Part shown: positions 7,994 to 15,922 of the stretch, piece after piece
Layout of the letters: every line of letters begins with the position of its first letter
Numbering within the stretch: the first letter of the stretch is position 1
Origin: an uncultured Spongiibacteraceae bacterium
Lineage (GTDB): Bacteria; Pseudomonadota; Gammaproteobacteria; Pseudomonadales; CAMLJR01
DNA: 22,449 nucleotides
Reading direction: 5' to 3'
Assembly: GCA_946480345.1 (NCBI GenBank)
Contig: CAMLJR010000032.1
Span: 1 to 22,449, forward strand
Position numbers and translations under genes: made by a program
The notes under the pieces: generated by a model
Seen by the model: the letters and a program-made list of their open reading frames with translations, nothing else
Database searches by the model: none
Told to the model about the DNA's origin: nothing

Positions 7994-8875
7994 ATGATGC
8001 ATTACACATTGCGACAACTTGAAGTCTTTCTGGCAGTGGCCCGCACACAAAACATTAGCCGTGCAGCCGAAGCCCTGGCGATGTCCCAATCCGCCGTCAG
8101 TGGCTCTTTAAGCGATCTCGAAGGTCATTTCGATATACAACTGTTCGACCGGATTGGAAAACGCATCCAACTCAACGAGTTTGGGCGTGCTCTAAGACCT
8201 CGAGCCGAAGCTCTACTTGAGCAGGCCGTGGACCTGGAAAATGCTTTTCGCAACCATACGGATATCGGCCGTTTGCAAATCGGCGCCACGCTCACTATCG
8301 GTAACTATCTCGCAGTAGAGCTGATGGCGCGCTTCATGCGCGAACAACCGGAAGCCCAGATCACCTTGGAAGTTGCTAATACCCAAGAAATCGTCAATAA
8401 GATCGTTAACTTCGAGTTAGATATTGCCTTGGTCGAAGGCGAACTCTCGCATTCGGAGCTAGAAATTACACCTTGGCATGAAGACGAACTCATCGTCTTT
8501 TGCTCCCCACAGCACCCGCTCGCCGCAAAAACCTCACTAACCGATGATGACCTGCTCGAAGCAACCTGGATTCTTCGCGAGATGGGGTCCGGTACGCGTC
8601 AGACATTCGACAGAGCAATGCATGGGCTGCTGCCGCACTTAAATATTATGTTGGAGCTCCAGCATACCGAAGCAATTAAACGCGCAGTTGAGGCCGGCTT
8701 AGGCATCGGATGTATATCGCGTGTTGCTCTACGCGATGCGTTTCGTCGCGGAAGCCTCCTTCCGCTGAGCGTTCCACATCGAGATTTGCATCGACACTTC
8801 TATTTCATCATCCATCGTCATAAATATCGCTCTGCCGGTATTCAGCGCTGGCTAGAGCTATGTCGCTCGCTCTGA
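7994..8875 (+). CDS. finR: LysR-family transcriptional regulator, likely FinR (activator of fpr)
   Basis: A 293-residue LysR-type regulator. Residues 4-63 form the winged helix-turn-helix (TLRQLEVF, then ISRAAEALAMSQSAVSGSLSDLE). The remainder (about 90-293) is the two-lobed effector-binding domain, with the GLGIG turn near residue 236. FinR of Pseudomonas putida activates fprA under superoxide stress; the same divergent pairing with fpr and the close N-terminal match support that name here. The inducer is not readable from sequence. Two adjacent ATGs (7994 and 7997) could both serve; a purine-rich GGACGGA lies just upstream. The gene ends before a hairpin terminator shared with the opposing TPR gene. 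Confidence 0.8.
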   Translation: MMHYTLRQLEVFLAVARTQNISRAAEALAMSQSAVSGSLSDLEGHFDIQLFDRIGKRIQLNEFGRALRPRAEALLEQAVDLENAFRNHTDIGRLQIGATLTIGNYLAVELMARFMREQPEAQITLEVANTQEIVNKIVNFELDIALVEGELSHSELEITPWHEDELIVFCSPQHPLAAKTSLTDDDLLEATWILREMGSGTRQTFDRAMHGLLPHLNIMLELQHTEAIKRAVEAGLGIGCISRVALRDAFRRGSLLPLSVPHRDLHRHFYFIIHRHKYRSAGIQRWLELCRSL

Positions 8876-8910
8876 AGATTGACTAACCGATAATTAAAGT
8901 ACAGCCAATA

Positions 8911-8934
8911 AAAAAGGGAGCCGAGGCTCCCTTT
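8911..8934 (-). terminator. Bidirectional hairpin terminator between finR and the TonB operon
   Basis: A stem AAAGGGAGC/GCTCCCTTT (8913-8921 and 8926-8934) encloses a CGAG loop. On the minus strand it is followed by a strong U-tract (A-run 8911-8915 on the plus strand), so it mainly ends the tonB-exbBDD-TPR operon. On the plus strand the T-run is only three bases, giving weaker termination of finR. Confidence 0.85.
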
Positions 8935-8950
8935 ACTTGCGTGATGTTTA

Positions 8951-10222
8951 TTACGAGTTTTGCGCGGCGTAAATAGACCATAAACGCGCAGTACTAGCTA
9001 ATTTTGAATCGGCCGGCACTGCCTTAAAGGCGCTAACTGCTTCGCTATTACGCTTAGCACCCACTAAAGCAACTCCAAGCTGTAGTTGCGCTTCGTCCGC
9101 AGCTTTTACGTTGCCTTTTTTGAGACCACGCTTAATTGCTTCGACTGCCTTGGCGTAATCACCATAACTCGCATACGCTGCGCCAAGCTTGATGTCGCCG
9201 TCGCCACTTGCCGAAGCTGCCGCTTCTTTTTCAAATTCGGGCAACGATTTCTGATCGATGACCGAATTATCCTGCGCCAGTTTCATCAAGCGAGCTTCGC
9301 GATCTTTATTAGGCCCTACCCCCAGCACTTTGTTGGCAAAGCCTTTATCCAACACCGCTTTCGCATCACCGGGATAGCCTAATGCCATGGCCAACTGGGC
9401 CATTTCAGCATATTCCGAATCTTTCAATACGCCATTCGCTAATTTCAAACGATACAGCTCAAGATTTTTCCGATCGGTGCTGGCGCCATGGGTCTGAGCG
9501 TAATTCAGCATTTGAGTCCAGTATTGCTTCGACGGATATTTCGTCAGCAATTGCTCAAGCGTGGCAACCGCCTCATCGTCTTTTTCCATTCTGACTTGGC
9601 AATTCATTAGCAGCTGTAACCACTCTTCTTTCACTGGCTGGCCGCTTTGATTCGCCATGCGGATCAACGATTGTGTAGCCTCGATCGCATGGGGGTAATC
9701 TTTCTGCTGGAAATATGCCTGAGCAATAAGTACGGCTGCCGTTATGTCGTTACCGCCATCTTTGAGGTATTGGTTACCGTACTGAATAACTTTCGGAAAA
9801 TTATTCAGTTGATAATAAATTTTGATGAGCTGATTAACTCGATCCTTCGCCTGTGCGGCCGGCAATTCACCACTTTGCAAAGTGGCTTCATAAGCTTTCG
9901 CCGCGGTAGCATAATCGCCCTGTTTGACCGCGATAAATGCCATTACTTCATTGACTTTGTAATCATCGAATGCGGTTTTACCAGGCGCAGCAGAGGCTTC
10001 TTGAGCTTTTGCCATTGCCTCTTTGAGCTTGCCAGAATTAGCCAGCGTCAGAGATTCTTGCAAAGGTTTACCGACTTTAGCGCTGACCTGCTTCTCGTCA
10101 CTTTTCTTGTCCGCAGCGAATGCGGGCGCTGCAAATACGCTCAACGCAACTGTAGCGGTTAATCCATAAATTGGCAGGGCAGCCATTGGAACTGACATTA
10201 TCAGAGCTTTAATAGTACGCAT
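8951..10222 (-). CDS. Periplasmic tetratricopeptide-repeat protein of the TonB operon
   Basis: A 423-residue exported protein with a long signal peptide (hydrophobic 8-36, likely cut in AFA|AD at 36/37), followed by helical TPR-type repeats. Recognisable repeat pieces include QGDYATAAKAYEATL (about 101-115), NFPKVIQYGNQYL, KDYPHAIEATQSLI, KDDEAVATLEQLL, YGDYAKAVEAIKRGL and KRNSEAVSAFKAV. It has no catalytic motif. It is the last gene of the tonB-exbB-exbD1-exbD2 operon and ends at a terminator. A TPR gene also accompanies the Vibrio tonB2 cluster, so a scaffold role for the TonB complex or its clients in the periplasm is a reasonable inference, but its partner is unknown. A GGAG lies 11 bases before the ATG. 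Confidence 0.85.
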   Translation of the reverse strand: MRTIKALIMSVPMAALPIYGLTATVALSVFAAPAFAADKKSDEKQVSAKVGKPLQESLTLANSGKLKEAMAKAQEASAAPGKTAFDDYKVNEVMAFIAVKQGDYATAAKAYEATLQSGELPAAQAKDRVNQLIKIYYQLNNFPKVIQYGNQYLKDGGNDITAAVLIAQAYFQQKDYPHAIEATQSLIRMANQSGQPVKEEWLQLLMNCQVRMEKDDEAVATLEQLLTKYPSKQYWTQMLNYAQTHGASTDRKNLELYRLKLANGVLKDSEYAEMAQLAMALGYPGDAKAVLDKGFANKVLGVGPNKDREARLMKLAQDNSVIDQKSLPEFEKEAAASASGDGDIKLGAAYASYGDYAKAVEAIKRGLKKGNVKAADEAQLQLGVALVGAKRNSEAVSAFKAVPADSKLASTARLWSIYAAQNS

Positions 10223-10264
10223 CTAAATCTTTACTCCAATCCAATCAACCACGCGGTTTGACCG

Positions 10265-10684
10265 CTATTCCATCTGCTCGTTACCAACGATGCCGATATT
10301 TCTTACGCCTAACCGCTGTGCAGTTGCCAGAACCTTGGCCACGATATCGTATTTAGCCAATTTGTTCGGGCGCAAATGCAGTTCGGGTTGCGGCTCCTGT
10401 GAGGAGGCATCTTTGAAATAGCTTACCAAGGTTTCGCCATTCGGGACTTGTTGGCCGTTCCAAAGCAAAGTGCCATCGAAATCGACAACCAAATCAATCA
10501 CCACCGGCTCAGTTGTAGGCGGGTTGGCATTAGGATTTGGCATATCCAACTTGACTGCATGCGTTTGGACGGGAATGGTAATAATCAGCATTACGATCAA
10601 AACGAGCATCACGTCGATCAACGGCGTGGTGTTCATTTCCATCATCATGCCGCCGTCGTCTGAGCTACCTACGCTCATCCCCAT
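10265..10684 (-). CDS. exbD2: ExbD-family proton-channel subunit (second copy)
   Basis: A 139-residue ExbD/TolR family protein: short cytoplasmic N-terminus rich in Ser/Asp/Met, one membrane helix (about 20-42) with the essential proton-carrying aspartate in TPLIDVMLVL (Asp24), then a periplasmic domain ending in GVRNIGIVG. With ExbB it uses proton motive force to energise TonB. A strong AGGAG (10692-10696) lies seven bases before the ATG. It differs clearly from the ExbD encoded 42 bases upstream, so the pair is an older paralogous set and not a recent duplication. The tonB-exbB-exbD1-exbD2 order is that of Xanthomonas, where exbD2 is dispensable for iron uptake; a distinct role here is inference. 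Confidence 0.93.
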   Translation of the reverse strand: MGMSVGSSDDGGMMMEMNTTPLIDVMLVLIVMLIITIPVQTHAVKLDMPNPNANPPTTEPVVIDLVVDFDGTLLWNGQQVPNGETLVSYFKDASSQEPQPELHLRPNKLAKYDIVAKVLATAQRLGVRNIGIVGNEQME

Positions 10685-10726
10685 GGGAATTCTCCTAACG
10701 GATTAGATTAGCGACGGAGCAGGCTA

Positions 10727-11152
10727 TTAAATGCCCTGCCCCGGCTCAGTGATAAAACCAACTTTGCGGATGTTCGCACGCTGACAGGCAAAAACTACCC
10801 GGCCAACGTTTTCGTAGCGCGCTCGGCGATCAGCACGAATATGCACTTCAGGTTGCGGCTTGTACGCCGCAACCTCTTTCAGCCTGCGCAAAAGCGCAGC
10901 CTGATCCGGCACCGCCGACGAGTTCCAGAAAACCTCGCCATCCTCTTCGACCGCAATCACGATATTCTCCGGTTTTGTTTGCGTCGGCACGTTGGAAGCC
11001 TTCGGCAAATCAACCGGAACCGTTTGGATCACGACAGGAACAGTAATCAGGAAGATGATCAGCATCACCAGCATGACGTCAACTAACGGCGTCGTGTTGA
11101 TCGCTGAGTTCAGCTCGCTGTCGTCATCACCAGAGGAAACACTCATCCCCAT
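10727..11152 (-). CDS. exbD1: ExbD-family proton-channel subunit (first copy)
   Basis: A 141-residue ExbD/TolR family protein: cytoplasmic N-terminus, one membrane helix (about 21-44) with the proton-carrying Asp25 in TPLVDVMLVM, then a periplasmic domain containing PQPEVHIRADRRARYENV, the usual ExbD signature. It starts two bases after the exbB stop codon, and its GGAG Shine-Dalgarno lies within the 3' end of exbB, so the two are translationally close. It partners ExbB in the TonB-energising inner-membrane complex. Both ExbD products share the MGMSV start and the TPL(I/V)DVMLV helix but diverge afterwards. Confidence 0.94.
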   Translation of the reverse strand: MGMSVSSGDDDSELNSAINTTPLVDVMLVMLIIFLITVPVVIQTVPVDLPKASNVPTQTKPENIVIAVEEDGEVFWNSSAVPDQAALLRRLKEVAAYKPQPEVHIRADRRARYENVGRVVFACQRANIRKVGFITEPGQGI

Positions 11153-11154
11153 TT

Positions 11155-12072
11155 TTATTTGCTCCGTTGAGCAGCATTGCCTTGGTCCGCGACACGGGCG
11201 CCCATCAGCAGCGTCGCATGTACGTCAGCGGCAAATGCGCGAACATCGTCCATTGCAACCTTGTTGCGACGAACAAGCCAGTTGTAGCCAAGTACTGCGG
11301 GAACCGCGACCGCGAGACCAATTGCAGTCATGATCAACGCTTCACCTACCGGACCGGCCACTTTATCGATACTTGCCTGACCCGCCATACCGATCGCTAC
11401 CAGAGCGTGGTAGATACCCCAAACGGTACCGAACAGACCGATGAAGGGTGCGGTTGAACCAGTTGTAGCGAGGAACGCCAGACCACCTTGCAGCTCGCTT
11501 TGCAGCGACTCAACACCGCGTTGGACAGTCATCGTGATCCAATCTGAAATGTCGATCTTATCGGTAAGGCGGCCGTCATGGTGCTTAGATGCTTTAAGAC
11601 CATCTTCGACCAAGCCACGATACGCGCTGTTTTTCGACAGCTTTTGCGCGCCTTCAACCAAGCTATTAGCGTCCCAGAGTTTGCGAGCTTCTTTAGCCTG
11701 ATTGAGCAAACGCTGTTGCTCCCACAGCTTGGTAAACATGATGTACCACGTTACCGCCGACATAATAACCAGCAGAACCAAGGTGCCACGAGCAACAAAA
11801 TCTCCCTGACTCCACAATGCACCCAAACCGTAGGGGTTGTGCTCTTCAGTCGATTCAACTGCTGAGGTAGCAGCAGATTGGGCTTGGTCTTCCATAGGAG
11901 CAGCCTGATCTACAGGAGCTGCTGGATCGATGGGTGCTACAGCTTCGGCCGGCGCGGTAGCCGCAGGGTCAGCGACCTGATCTTGCGCGTATGCCGGTGC
12001 CATTAACAATTGCTGGGCCGCGAAAACCAGGGCCAGCTGGAGAATCAAAGGAGTGAGACGTTTGGTAATCAT
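11155..12072 (-). CDS. exbB: ExbB-family (MotA/TolQ/ExbB) proton-channel protein with N-terminal extension
   Basis: A 305-residue channel component that forms the pentameric core around ExbD and powers TonB. Residues 1-29 look like a signal peptide ending AYA|QD, followed by an Ala/Pro-rich acidic linker (30-75). Then come three membrane helices typical of the family: about 93-115, 197-228 (LATTGSTAPFIGLFGTVWGI) and 244-266. The C-terminus is cytoplasmic and basic. I chose the ATG at 12072 because AAGGA lies seven bases upstream; an in-frame TTG at 12093 has no such signal. The long pre-TM1 extension is absent from E. coli ExbB (244 residues) but occurs in related marine and plant-associated gammaproteobacteria. 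tonB lies 50 bases upstream. Confidence 0.93.
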   Translation of the reverse strand: MITKRLTPLILQLALVFAAQQLLMAPAYAQDQVADPAATAPAEAVAPIDPAAPVDQAAPMEDQAQSAATSAVESTEEHNPYGLGALWSQGDFVARGTLVLLVIMSAVTWYIMFTKLWEQQRLLNQAKEARKLWDANSLVEGAQKLSKNSAYRGLVEDGLKASKHHDGRLTDKIDISDWITMTVQRGVESLQSELQGGLAFLATTGSTAPFIGLFGTVWGIYHALVAIGMAGQASIDKVAGPVGEALIMTAIGLAVAVPAVLGYNWLVRRNKVAMDDVRAFAADVHATLLMGARVADQGNAAQRSK

Positions 12073-12122
12073 TGCTATTTCCTTCTCTGACAAGCGTTAG
12101 GAATTATTAAAAAATTCTGCTC

Positions 12123-12758
12123 TTACTTACAGCCGTTGATTTTGAAAACGATTCTCATCGTCTTCCAGCTCGCAATCGGTTTCCCGTCTTTAGTACCGGG
12201 AAGAAAGCGCCAGTTCTTTTGGATGTATTGAGTGCCGAATTCATCGATACGCTGAAACCCAGTGCTCTTGTCCAAGCGAACCTCACCTATACGACCATCG
12301 GCTTGAACCAAAAAGGTCAGTACGGCATCACCCTGTTCGCACAAACGAACTGATGCAGGCGGATAGGCAGAATCTGGAATCTTATTACCACGCCATTTGG
12401 GATCCAGCTTTGGCTCAGCATCTGGAACCGGCGGAGGGGGTGGCGGAGCCGGCTTGTTGGTAACGGCGGCAATGGCGGTGGTATTGGTGCTAGGAGGCGG
12501 TGCCTCCATTGCGATATCGAGATCCGGCGGCGGCACATACGGCGGCGGGGTCTGAAGCTTCGGCGGCGGCGGCGGGAGTTCCTCCTGCTTCGGCTTGGCT
12601 TCCTCGATGATCTTGGTTTCGATCGGCCCGACGATTTGCTCTACGGCTTCGCGTGCAAGGCCGGAAGCAACAAAGTAAACACCGACGACATGAAGGGCAA
12701 CAACGAAACCAAGTGCACTTAATTGCTGGGTTGCGGTTTTACGAGATTTATAAGTCAT
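12123..12758 (-). CDS. tonB: TonB energy transducer
   Basis: Inner-membrane-anchored protein that spans the periplasm and transmits ExbB/ExbD-derived energy to outer-membrane receptors. From the ATG at 12758 it has 211 residues: cytoplasmic basic start, one membrane helix (about 13-33) carrying the conserved His (His23), a proline-rich spacer (about 45-120, with PPPPP runs), and a TonB C-terminal domain from about 128 (SAYPPASVRL) to the end, with DGRIGEVRL, STGFQRID and NWRFLPG. An in-frame GTG at 12809 would add 17 residues, but the ATG gives the normal short cytoplasmic tail. Unusual: two cysteines in the C-terminal domain, Cys140 and Cys210, the latter the penultimate residue. First gene of the operon. 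Confidence 0.92.
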   Translation of the reverse strand: MTYKSRKTATQQLSALGFVVALHVVGVYFVASGLAREAVEQIVGPIETKIIEEAKPKQEELPPPPPKLQTPPPYVPPPDLDIAMEAPPPSTNTTAIAAVTNKPAPPPPPPVPDAEPKLDPKWRGNKIPDSAYPPASVRLCEQGDAVLTFLVQADGRIGEVRLDKSTGFQRIDEFGTQYIQKNWRFLPGTKDGKPIASWKTMRIVFKINGCK

Positions 12759-12783
12759 GAACCGGTTATCTTCCGCTACTACG

Positions 12784-12802
12784 CCCTCGCTATAACCGAG
12801 GG
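12784..12802 (-). promoter_or_regulatory. Stem-loop in the tonB leader
   Basis: A perfect 6-bp inverted repeat, CCCTCG/CGAGGG, with a 7-base loop lies 26-44 bases upstream of the tonB ATG. No U-tract follows, so it is not a terminator. It could affect mRNA stability or translation, or simply be part of a longer coding region if the GTG at 12809 is the real start. Confidence 0.3.
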
Positions 12803-13138
12803 AGACCACAAGACACCCTCTCGCTGTTGCGATTGGCTCTGTTATTCGTTTTGTCTCGCGCCATCCGGTGCCAAAGCATCAGCCAAGAACCTGGCTTACA
12901 GCGACACACAACAGCGTGCGAGTCAGGCTTTAGGGTAAATACAACACGAAGTTCAGCGTCGACCTCCCCGTTTAATTTTATTACTACGGTCACGCGCCTA
13001 CTTCGACGGTCCATGCCGAAAAGGCAGGCAAGTGTAAAGACGGTTAAATTATCAGGTCAAGCTAAATCTACGCCCAACCCTCAGTACTGCATCGCAAACT
13101 CATCATTGAATTAGCTTCGCAGCTTATCCGTTTAGATT

Positions 13139-13167
13139 TTGAAATTCTACTTGGCACCCTTTATATC
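13139..13167 (+). promoter_or_regulatory. Predicted sigma70 promoter of gspD
   Basis: A -35 TTGAAA (13139-13144) and a -10-like TATATC (13162-13167) are spaced by exactly 17 bp. They end 56 bp before the first in-frame ATG of gspD. Confidence 0.5.
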
Positions 13168-13223
13168 TTTCATAGGCATGCGCAACCATTTCAGCTAAGC
13201 TTTTTGCCGCAATACGATTTTCC

Positions 13224-15269
13224 ATGCAAATTATTTCAATAAGCGACAAACCTTATCACATGCACGCAACCGCTTACCTGCATCGACAGCGATTCACATT
13301 GGCTCGTTGTTGTATCGTTATTTTGTTTAGCAGTTGCTTCATGCTTCGCGCCGTAAGCGCTGAAAATGCCATCACGTCGAGCGCAGCAGACGCCTCAGCG
13401 CAAAGCGCCGATCTTGTTACCTTCAATATGCGCGATGCGGATATACGCGCTGTTATTCAGTGGATGGCTGAACAAACTCATCGCCAAATCGTTATCGATC
13501 CGCGCGTTCAGGGACGGGTTACGGCATTTGCGGATCGCCCGATGACGGTTGCGCAGGCGTACCAAGTATTTCTGGCATTGCTCGAAGTCCACGGCTTCAG
13601 CAGCTCGGATATAGATGGCGTCATTCGTATTTATCCCAGCGCACTGGCAAAGATTTCTCCTCGCGCATTGATTGATGATTTCGACAGCCTCGAAGCAAGC
13701 GCCGGCCAAATCGTGCATGTCGTTGACGTAAAAAATGTACCGGCGGCAAATGTCGCTCAATTAATTCAGCCCCTCATTTCTCCTACTGGCTATGTCGCTG
13801 CGCTCAATGCGGGCAATAGCCTAGTGATTGCAGATTCGAGCGATAACGTGAAGCGATTGGTTGAGTTAGTGAGAAGACTGGACCGTTCCGGTTCATTGGA
13901 AATTGATGTCGTGAAGTTGCAGCATGCGAACGCAAAGGATGTGGCGCAGGTACTCTCCGGTCTAAACAAAAACTCGACAAGCAATTCATCCGATGCAGTG
14001 GCAAACAATAGCGGTTTATCGATTGCGGCAGATGAACGATCCAACAGCGTTCTGCTTGCAGGCGACCCAGCCAGTCGCCAGCGCGCGCAACAGTTAATTC
14101 TGCAGCTTGATCAACCACTCAGCGCAGCGAATAAATCGCGCGTGGTATTTCTAAATTATTTAACAGCGGAAGAATTGTTGCCCATCCTGAAAAGCATGAC
14201 GAATAGCGCGCAAAAAGATGCAAAAGATCAAACCATTGCAGCCGCGAACGTCAGCATCGAAGCCAGCAAAAGCAATAATGCGATGGTGCTCAGCGGGCCT
14301 CTCGATTTACTCGACAATATTCAAGACATCATTAAGCGGCTAGACGTGCAGCGCGCGCAGGTATTGGTCGAAGCATTGATCGTCGAAGTCAGCAGCGACA
14401 TCACCAATGATCTCGGCGTGGTCTGGGCGACGGGGAATGTCGCCAATCTGGAAGGTAGCGATGGAATTGCGGCGGTTAATACACTCGGTAATCTCGAAGC
14501 GGTGACGCGGGATGGCGAAGGTAATATCGTCGGGCCAGGACGCGGTCTCACACTTGGCTATTACACCGGCGGGGATTTGCAAGCCGCAATCCGCGCATTA
14601 AATGCGAATTCAAAAGCGAACGTTCTTTCCACGCCTTCGGTATTAACGCTGGATAATCAGCAGGCGCAAATTATGGTGGGGTCGAATATTCCCATCATCA
14701 CCGGTCAAAGCACCGGCTCGGCGTCGACCACCGAAAACCCCTTCACGACGATCGAGCGACAAGATATCGGCGTCACGCTAAAAATCACGCCGCAAATCAA
14801 TGCGAATAAATCGGTGACGCTCGATATTACGCAGGAAGTGCAATCAGTAGCGGAAACAGCAAATACTGCACTCGCAAATGCAAGCGACCTAGTCACCAAC
14901 AAACGTAGCATCACGACCAAAGTGCAGGTCAACGACGACGCAACGCTGGTGCTCGGTGGTTTGATATCGGATCAATTACAGAATGTGGAAAACAAGGTAC
15001 CCGTGCTCGGCGACATGCCATTGATCGGCGGCCTATTCCGCTCCACCAGCAATAAAATGGTCAAACAAAACCTGATGGTATTTATTCACCCCATCGTCGT
15101 GGATTCGGATGCCATGGCGAACAAAGTCAGTCATCAGAATTACGAAGATATGCGCGTGCGCCAGATGAAATATGAAAACGGTAAACTCGAGCAATCAGTC
15201 GAGCCGCTACCCGATTTTGAGCAGATCGCGCCGAAGCGAAAAGAATCCTCGGCCCCGTCCGCAGAATAA
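13224..15269 (+). CDS. gspD: Type II secretion outer-membrane secretin GspD
   Basis: Forms the multimeric outer-membrane gate for T2SS substrates. The 681-residue frame has a signal peptide (hydrophobic about 25-46, ending VSA|EN), then N0 (about 64-140), N1 (about 162-220), N2 (about 226-297) and N3 (about 304-375) periplasmic domains, and the secretin core (about 376-627). The core includes LSTPSVLTLDNQQAQIMVG and the secretin signature VPVLGDMPLIGGLF (592-605). An acidic/basic tail of ~55 residues follows. The ATG at 13224 gives an unusually long pre-signal stretch; the ATG at 13260 would give a more normal signal peptide. Neither has a clear Shine-Dalgarno. Unlike most T2SS loci, gspD stands alone, convergent with the rest of the cluster (27 bases to gspB), with no gspC before it. 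Confidence 0.95.
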   Translation: MQIISISDKPYHMHATAYLHRQRFTLARCCIVILFSSCFMLRAVSAENAITSSAADASAQSADLVTFNMRDADIRAVIQWMAEQTHRQIVIDPRVQGRVTAFADRPMTVAQAYQVFLALLEVHGFSSSDIDGVIRIYPSALAKISPRALIDDFDSLEASAGQIVHVVDVKNVPAANVAQLIQPLISPTGYVAALNAGNSLVIADSSDNVKRLVELVRRLDRSGSLEIDVVKLQHANAKDVAQVLSGLNKNSTSNSSDAVANNSGLSIAADERSNSVLLAGDPASRQRAQQLILQLDQPLSAANKSRVVFLNYLTAEELLPILKSMTNSAQKDAKDQTIAAANVSIEASKSNNAMVLSGPLDLLDNIQDIIKRLDVQRAQVLVEALIVEVSSDITNDLGVVWATGNVANLEGSDGIAAVNTLGNLEAVTRDGEGNIVGPGRGLTLGYYTGGDLQAAIRALNANSKANVLSTPSVLTLDNQQAQIMVGSNIPIITGQSTGSASTTENPFTTIERQDIGVTLKITPQINANKSVTLDITQEVQSVAETANTALANASDLVTNKRSITTKVQVNDDATLVLGGLISDQLQNVENKVPVLGDMPLIGGLFRSTSNKMVKQNLMVFIHPIVVDSDAMANKVSHQNYEDMRVRQMKYENGKLEQSVEPLPDFEQIAPKRKESSAPSAE

Positions 15270-15296
15270 AATAATCGCCAGAAAATAAATGTCGCG

Positions 15297-15920
15297 TTAC
15301 CAGCCGGAAAGCACGCTGATATGAACGCGATACTGCTGATAGCCCAGGATTACACCGTCCTCGGTAATTTCCTGTAGCTGCACCCCCGCACTGATTTCCT
15401 CGCCCTCACGCATGCGCCGATTATTGATAATAATCGTGCGCTGCTGAGGATTCGTCGAATACACATGGAACGAAAACGTCATCGCAGGGAGATTGTTGCG
15501 AACATCATCGGGCAACTCCCCCACTTCGTGAATCGGTTGGGTCGAGGGAGCCGTCGATATTTCTTCGGATGGATTTGTCGCTGGTGAAATCTGCGCAAAT
15601 TCGGCGCGGGGACCATCATTCACCGTAGGGGCTTTTTCGGCCTGTGGCGGCGCTGCCTGGCGCGACGCTGTCACGCTCGAAGACGTGGGCGTGACGGCGG
15701 ACACAGGCGCCTCCACGTTAACCACCGCAGGCTGCTGCCAGCGCCAGAACACCCACGCCGCGATATTGATGACGAGAATCACACCCGCAACCAACCACAA
15801 CCCTCGATTGGTTTTCGATGCGCGCCGCGCCACCGGCTGATGAATACTCTGCAAGCCCGGCGCTTTTTCACGTTGCCGTTCCTGCTCGGATTTTTTTAAC
15901 GCATCGAGAATCAGCGACAC
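15297..15920 (-). CDS. gspB: T2SS assembly protein GspB
   Basis: Bitopic inner-membrane partner of GspA that helps secretin assembly across peptidoglycan. The 207-residue protein begins with the family hallmark MSLILDALKKSEQER, has one membrane helix (about 40-60, GLWLVAGVILVINIAAWVFW), a Pro/Ala/Thr-rich periplasmic linker (about 62-140), and a compact C-terminal T2SSB domain (about 145-207) with FHVYSTNPQQRTIIINNR, MREGEEI and the closing YRVHISVL. The start is a GTG two bases after the gspA stop, so expression is probably coupled to gspA. It is the last gene of the minus-strand T2SS operon and converges with gspD, the protein it should act on. Confidence 0.9.
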   Translation of the reverse strand: MSLILDALKKSEQERQREKAPGLQSIHQPVARRASKTNRGLWLVAGVILVINIAAWVFWRWQQPAVVNVEAPVSAVTPTSSSVTASRQAAPPQAEKAPTVNDGPRAEFAQISPATNPSEEISTAPSTQPIHEVGELPDDVRNNLPAMTFSFHVYSTNPQQRTIIINNRRMREGEEISAGVQLQEITEDGVILGYQQYRVHISVLSGW

Positions 15921-15922
15921 AA

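Larger units (their letters stand above)
12759..13223. other. Divergent tonB/gspD intergenic region
   Basis: These 465 bases hold no gene I can support. They contain a hairpin in the tonB leader (12784-12802) and a good gspD promoter (13139-13167). I found no convincing tonB promoter and no Fur-box-like 19-bp dyad. Short open frames here lack ribosome-binding sites and protein-like composition. The central ~300 bases are otherwise featureless to the eye. Confidence 0.6.

Noticed and set aside
9647..10162. Plus-strand frame of 171 codons opposite the TPR gene
   Set aside because: Antisense to the TPR coding region, with no recognisable domain and no promoter or ribosome-binding site.
12759..12809. 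Longer TonB start at GTG 12809
   Set aside because: It adds 17 residues of no known use before the basic cytoplasmic tail; the ATG at 12758 gives the usual TonB layout.
12759..12960. Search for a Fur box in front of tonB
   Set aside because: No 19-bp dyad near GATAATGATAATCATTATC was found; iron control cannot be claimed from the sequence.
12790..13014. Minus-strand frame of 74 codons upstream of tonB
   Set aside because: It overlaps the leader hairpin, has no ribosome-binding site, and its translation shows no domain or export signal that I recognise.
12827..13114. Plus-strand frame of 95 codons in the tonB/gspD gap
   Set aside because: Begins with TTG without a Shine-Dalgarno; Ser/Arg-rich composition typical of a random frame.
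15270..15296. Possible terminator between convergent gspD and gspB
   Set aside because: The 27 bases hold no inverted repeat with a T-run on either strand.
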